NCBI GenBank assembly: GCA_000181795.3
Contig: CM012954.1
Coordinates: 5,350,402 to 5,414,401 of the forward strand
Reading direction: 5' to 3'
Length of the DNA: 64,000 nt
Origin: Trichinella spiralis
Lineage: Eukaryota; Nematoda; Enoplea; Trichinellida; Trichinellidae
Part shown: in pieces, positions 62,101 to 64,000 of the stretch
Layout: every line of letters begins with the position of its first letter
How positions within the stretch are numbered: position 1 is the first letter of the stretch
Made by a program: the position numbers and the translations under genes
Notes under the pieces: model-generated
Seen by the model: only the letters and a program-made list of their open reading frames with translations
Told to the model about the DNA's origin: nothing
The model's database searches: none

Positions 62101-62919
62101 TATTGTTTTCATTAATTAAATTATTTTCATTGTACTATTTTAAAAAATGATTTTTTCTTTTATTAAAAACTCTTATTATGTGTTCCTTTTTGATTTTCTT
62201 TCCAAAATTCCCAGCTATTATTCTCTTGGTTCACTTTTATTTTGAGGATAATTTGAAATAAAGCGACTCATAATACAATGCATACAAATTTGTAAACACG
62301 TAACGAACCGTAATAGGTTGTGCATGGAGAAGATATGCCAAATGGAAAGGCTACAATCAATGGACGAGATGGATGTTAGCATTGATCGGTTGTGGTGACT
62401 GAACATTGGAATAGTTTTAATTTTCCGTCAATTATGTGACATTTATTTTTTCTTTGTTAAATATTTTTGATATTTGTTGAACATATTGCTCATTGCTTTT
62501 TCAATGTAATTCAATATTTATCGTCACATTATACCTTTTTTCATATTTTATCAATCAGCATGCTTTATTTTCTTTTAATTTTCTTTGATTTTTCAAAGCT
62601 GTTCACACTTTGATTTCATTCTTTTGCTCATTTTTTTGATTTTCACTCAAAATTGTTTGCATTATTTTCCTGCAGTTTCTCATGTCGACATCAAGATTCT
62701 TCATTACAAAAACGTAATTAATATGTTTTGTTACGACTCTTACAGAGGTAAGAAGCCAGCTTGCCTGCCTTCCTGAATTTCAGTGGATATTTCGCTTCAG
62801 AGCGGATCATACACCTTGAACCGCCAAATTCGTAGCCCAAACCAGATCGCGTAAATGCTTCATGGCAGAAAGTGGCATTTGACTCTTGGAGTGGTTGGTG
62901 ACTGTGCTCTCGTTGAATC
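59181..62919 (+). repeat. 3.7-kb duplicated segment, copy 2
   Basis: It starts at the first base after the N gap and repeats copy 1 to the same end point (CTCGTTGAATC here, CTCGTGAATC in copy 1), then continues into unique sequence. Both copy boundaries coincide with the gap, which favours unmerged overlapping contig ends or two haplotypes over a genuine tandem duplication. Confidence 0.9.
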
Positions 62920-63399
62920 GTAAATAACAATATTGCTGTCATACATTACACTCAATACTACTGTATATTTGATGAACGATCTTAAGATTGCATACTTTTT
63001 GTATTATTACAATTAATGCTTATAATTTGCTGCCGTTTGCGTGCATGTTATTTCCACTTATTTTTCAAATAACGTTAGCATATATGTCAATAAGAAAAGA
63101 CTTGTAGTGAATTTGTTATTTCAAATTGCGCAATTTTACCTTATTTGCATTTAGAATAAATTACGGCTGGTTTTGTTCTTGCACTACTTTGTCATCATTT
63201 GATGATTTTATATTTTCTGTAAAACGTGAGGAAAAACGCATTAATTAATTTAATTTTTGCAGGGCTGACATTTAATTCAGTTAGTATCCCATTAATAAAT
63301 TTGATTTTCCAATTCCACGACAATAAACATTCCCTACCCACCGTACTAAACCGTAACACCATTAAATGTAAAGCCAGGTAAGCGTATACACATCACTCG

Positions 63400-63975
63400 A
63401 ACATGAATCTGTATGCATTTTTTTGTAAACAAGTCTTTCTGTGCCTGCATTTCTTTTTGTTATGCAAACAAAAATTTTCACGACTGTTAATCTGAAATCA
63501 CACTGAAGGCAATGTACGTAATACAATTTTACAATAATATCAGTTACGTTATTCCTCATTACTAGGTATTATAAATTTTTTGAAAAATAAAAATATCTAA
63601 TGAAGCTTTTTTATAGATTAGATGATTTATGATAAATCAGTAGTAGTTTATTTGTGCCCACCATATATATAAATGTATATCATTGGTTTGCTTAAAAATA
63701 GAAATATCTAATGAAGCTTTTTTATAGATTAGAAGCCGACGCTTATGGCGAGCTATAGTTGCTAAGCAAACAAGCGGTAAGGCAATGCAAGCATGAAAAT
63801 TTGCATGCTAGCGAGACGCGCCTAACAGTGATGAAATAATTCACCTAACATTTGCTTTGAAAGTAAATTAATAACTTTATTTAATTTACCTTATTTGGGC
63901 TATCCAATTGCTTCTAGATGTGCGGAGCAATATTATCGTTAATATTGGAAAGTTCTATCTCATATCCTGTTGTTT
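63400..63975 (-). repeat. Right arm of the diverged inverted repeat
   Basis: Read on the minus strand, this segment follows the left arm colinearly: AACGATAATATTG and GGATAGCCCAAATA (about 63893-63945), then GTCGTGAAAATTTTTGTTTG (about 63467-63486), then GACTTGTTTAC. The spacing is about 100 nt shorter than in the left arm. The arms could be the long terminal inverted repeats of a degenerate foldback-type element or two members of a dispersed family. Confidence 0.6.
63591..63733 (+). repeat. 32-bp direct repeat, period 111
   Basis: The same 32 bases, starting AAATATCTAATGAAGC, occur at 63591-63622 and 63702-63733. Confidence 0.85.
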
Positions 63976-64000
63976 GAACGATTATTCATCAACGGTCGCG

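Larger units (their letters stand above)
62920..64000. other. Unique flank after copy 2
   Basis: AT-rich DNA with no gene recognised. Its right half holds a diverged inverted copy of part of the 3.7-kb segment and a short direct repeat. Confidence 0.5.

Overview
The window is eukaryotic, AT-rich and intron-rich DNA from an animal, most probably a nematode. Most introns are 40-120 nt. Several genes have a splice-acceptor AG only 6-15 nt before the start codon with no visible upstream exon, which is what spliced-leader trans-splicing leaves behind. Same-strand gene pairs are separated by only 110-200 nt, as in nematode operons. The AT-rich composition and high intron density suggest a Trichinella-like (clade I) worm, but that placement is inference, since no search could be run.

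Layout. 0-2.3 kb (minus): the N-terminal part of a box C/D snoRNP assembly factor (ZNHIT6/BCD1), a complete p97 cofactor UBXN6, and a possible small membrane protein, arranged like an operon. 2.3-13.1 kb: a long upstream region and a dystroglycan gene (plus). 14.1-16.2 kb: two tandem RBX1-type RING genes, one canonical and one diverged. 16.4-17.7 kb: a secreted trypsin-like protease (minus). 18.5-22.0 kb: an ACAD9/VLCAD-like protein that has lost its catalytic glutamate, followed closely by GTF2H5 (TFIIH p8). 22.1-23.5 kb (minus): RPL18A followed closely by cytochrome c. 24.9-30.7 kb: NCKAP1/GEX-3 in 30 exons. 30.9-34.9 kb (minus): PSMD2/Rpn1. 36.0-38.3 kb: an unrecognised Ser-rich 356-residue protein with a repeated W-x-x-[IV]-D-E-D-I motif. 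39.7-40.6 kb: an intronless UBE2Q-type E2. 40.6-48.1 kb: a gene desert. 48.1-55.4 kb: a storkhead-box (STOX/HAM-1/Knockout) transcription factor with a 4.3-kb first intron. 55.4-64 kb: no genes; a 3.7-kb sequence present twice on either side of a 10-N gap (probably unmerged overlapping contig ends) plus a diverged inverted copy of part of it.

The genes are mostly conserved housekeeping and developmental genes. Ubiquitin-proteasome functions recur (UBXN6, two RBX1-type RINGs, PSMD2, UBE2Q), but nothing shows that these act as one unit. All intron-exon models were built by eye from GT/AG sites, reading frame and recalled family sequence. Every multi-exon model closes in frame, and total lengths are close to the human proteins where a direct orthologue exists.
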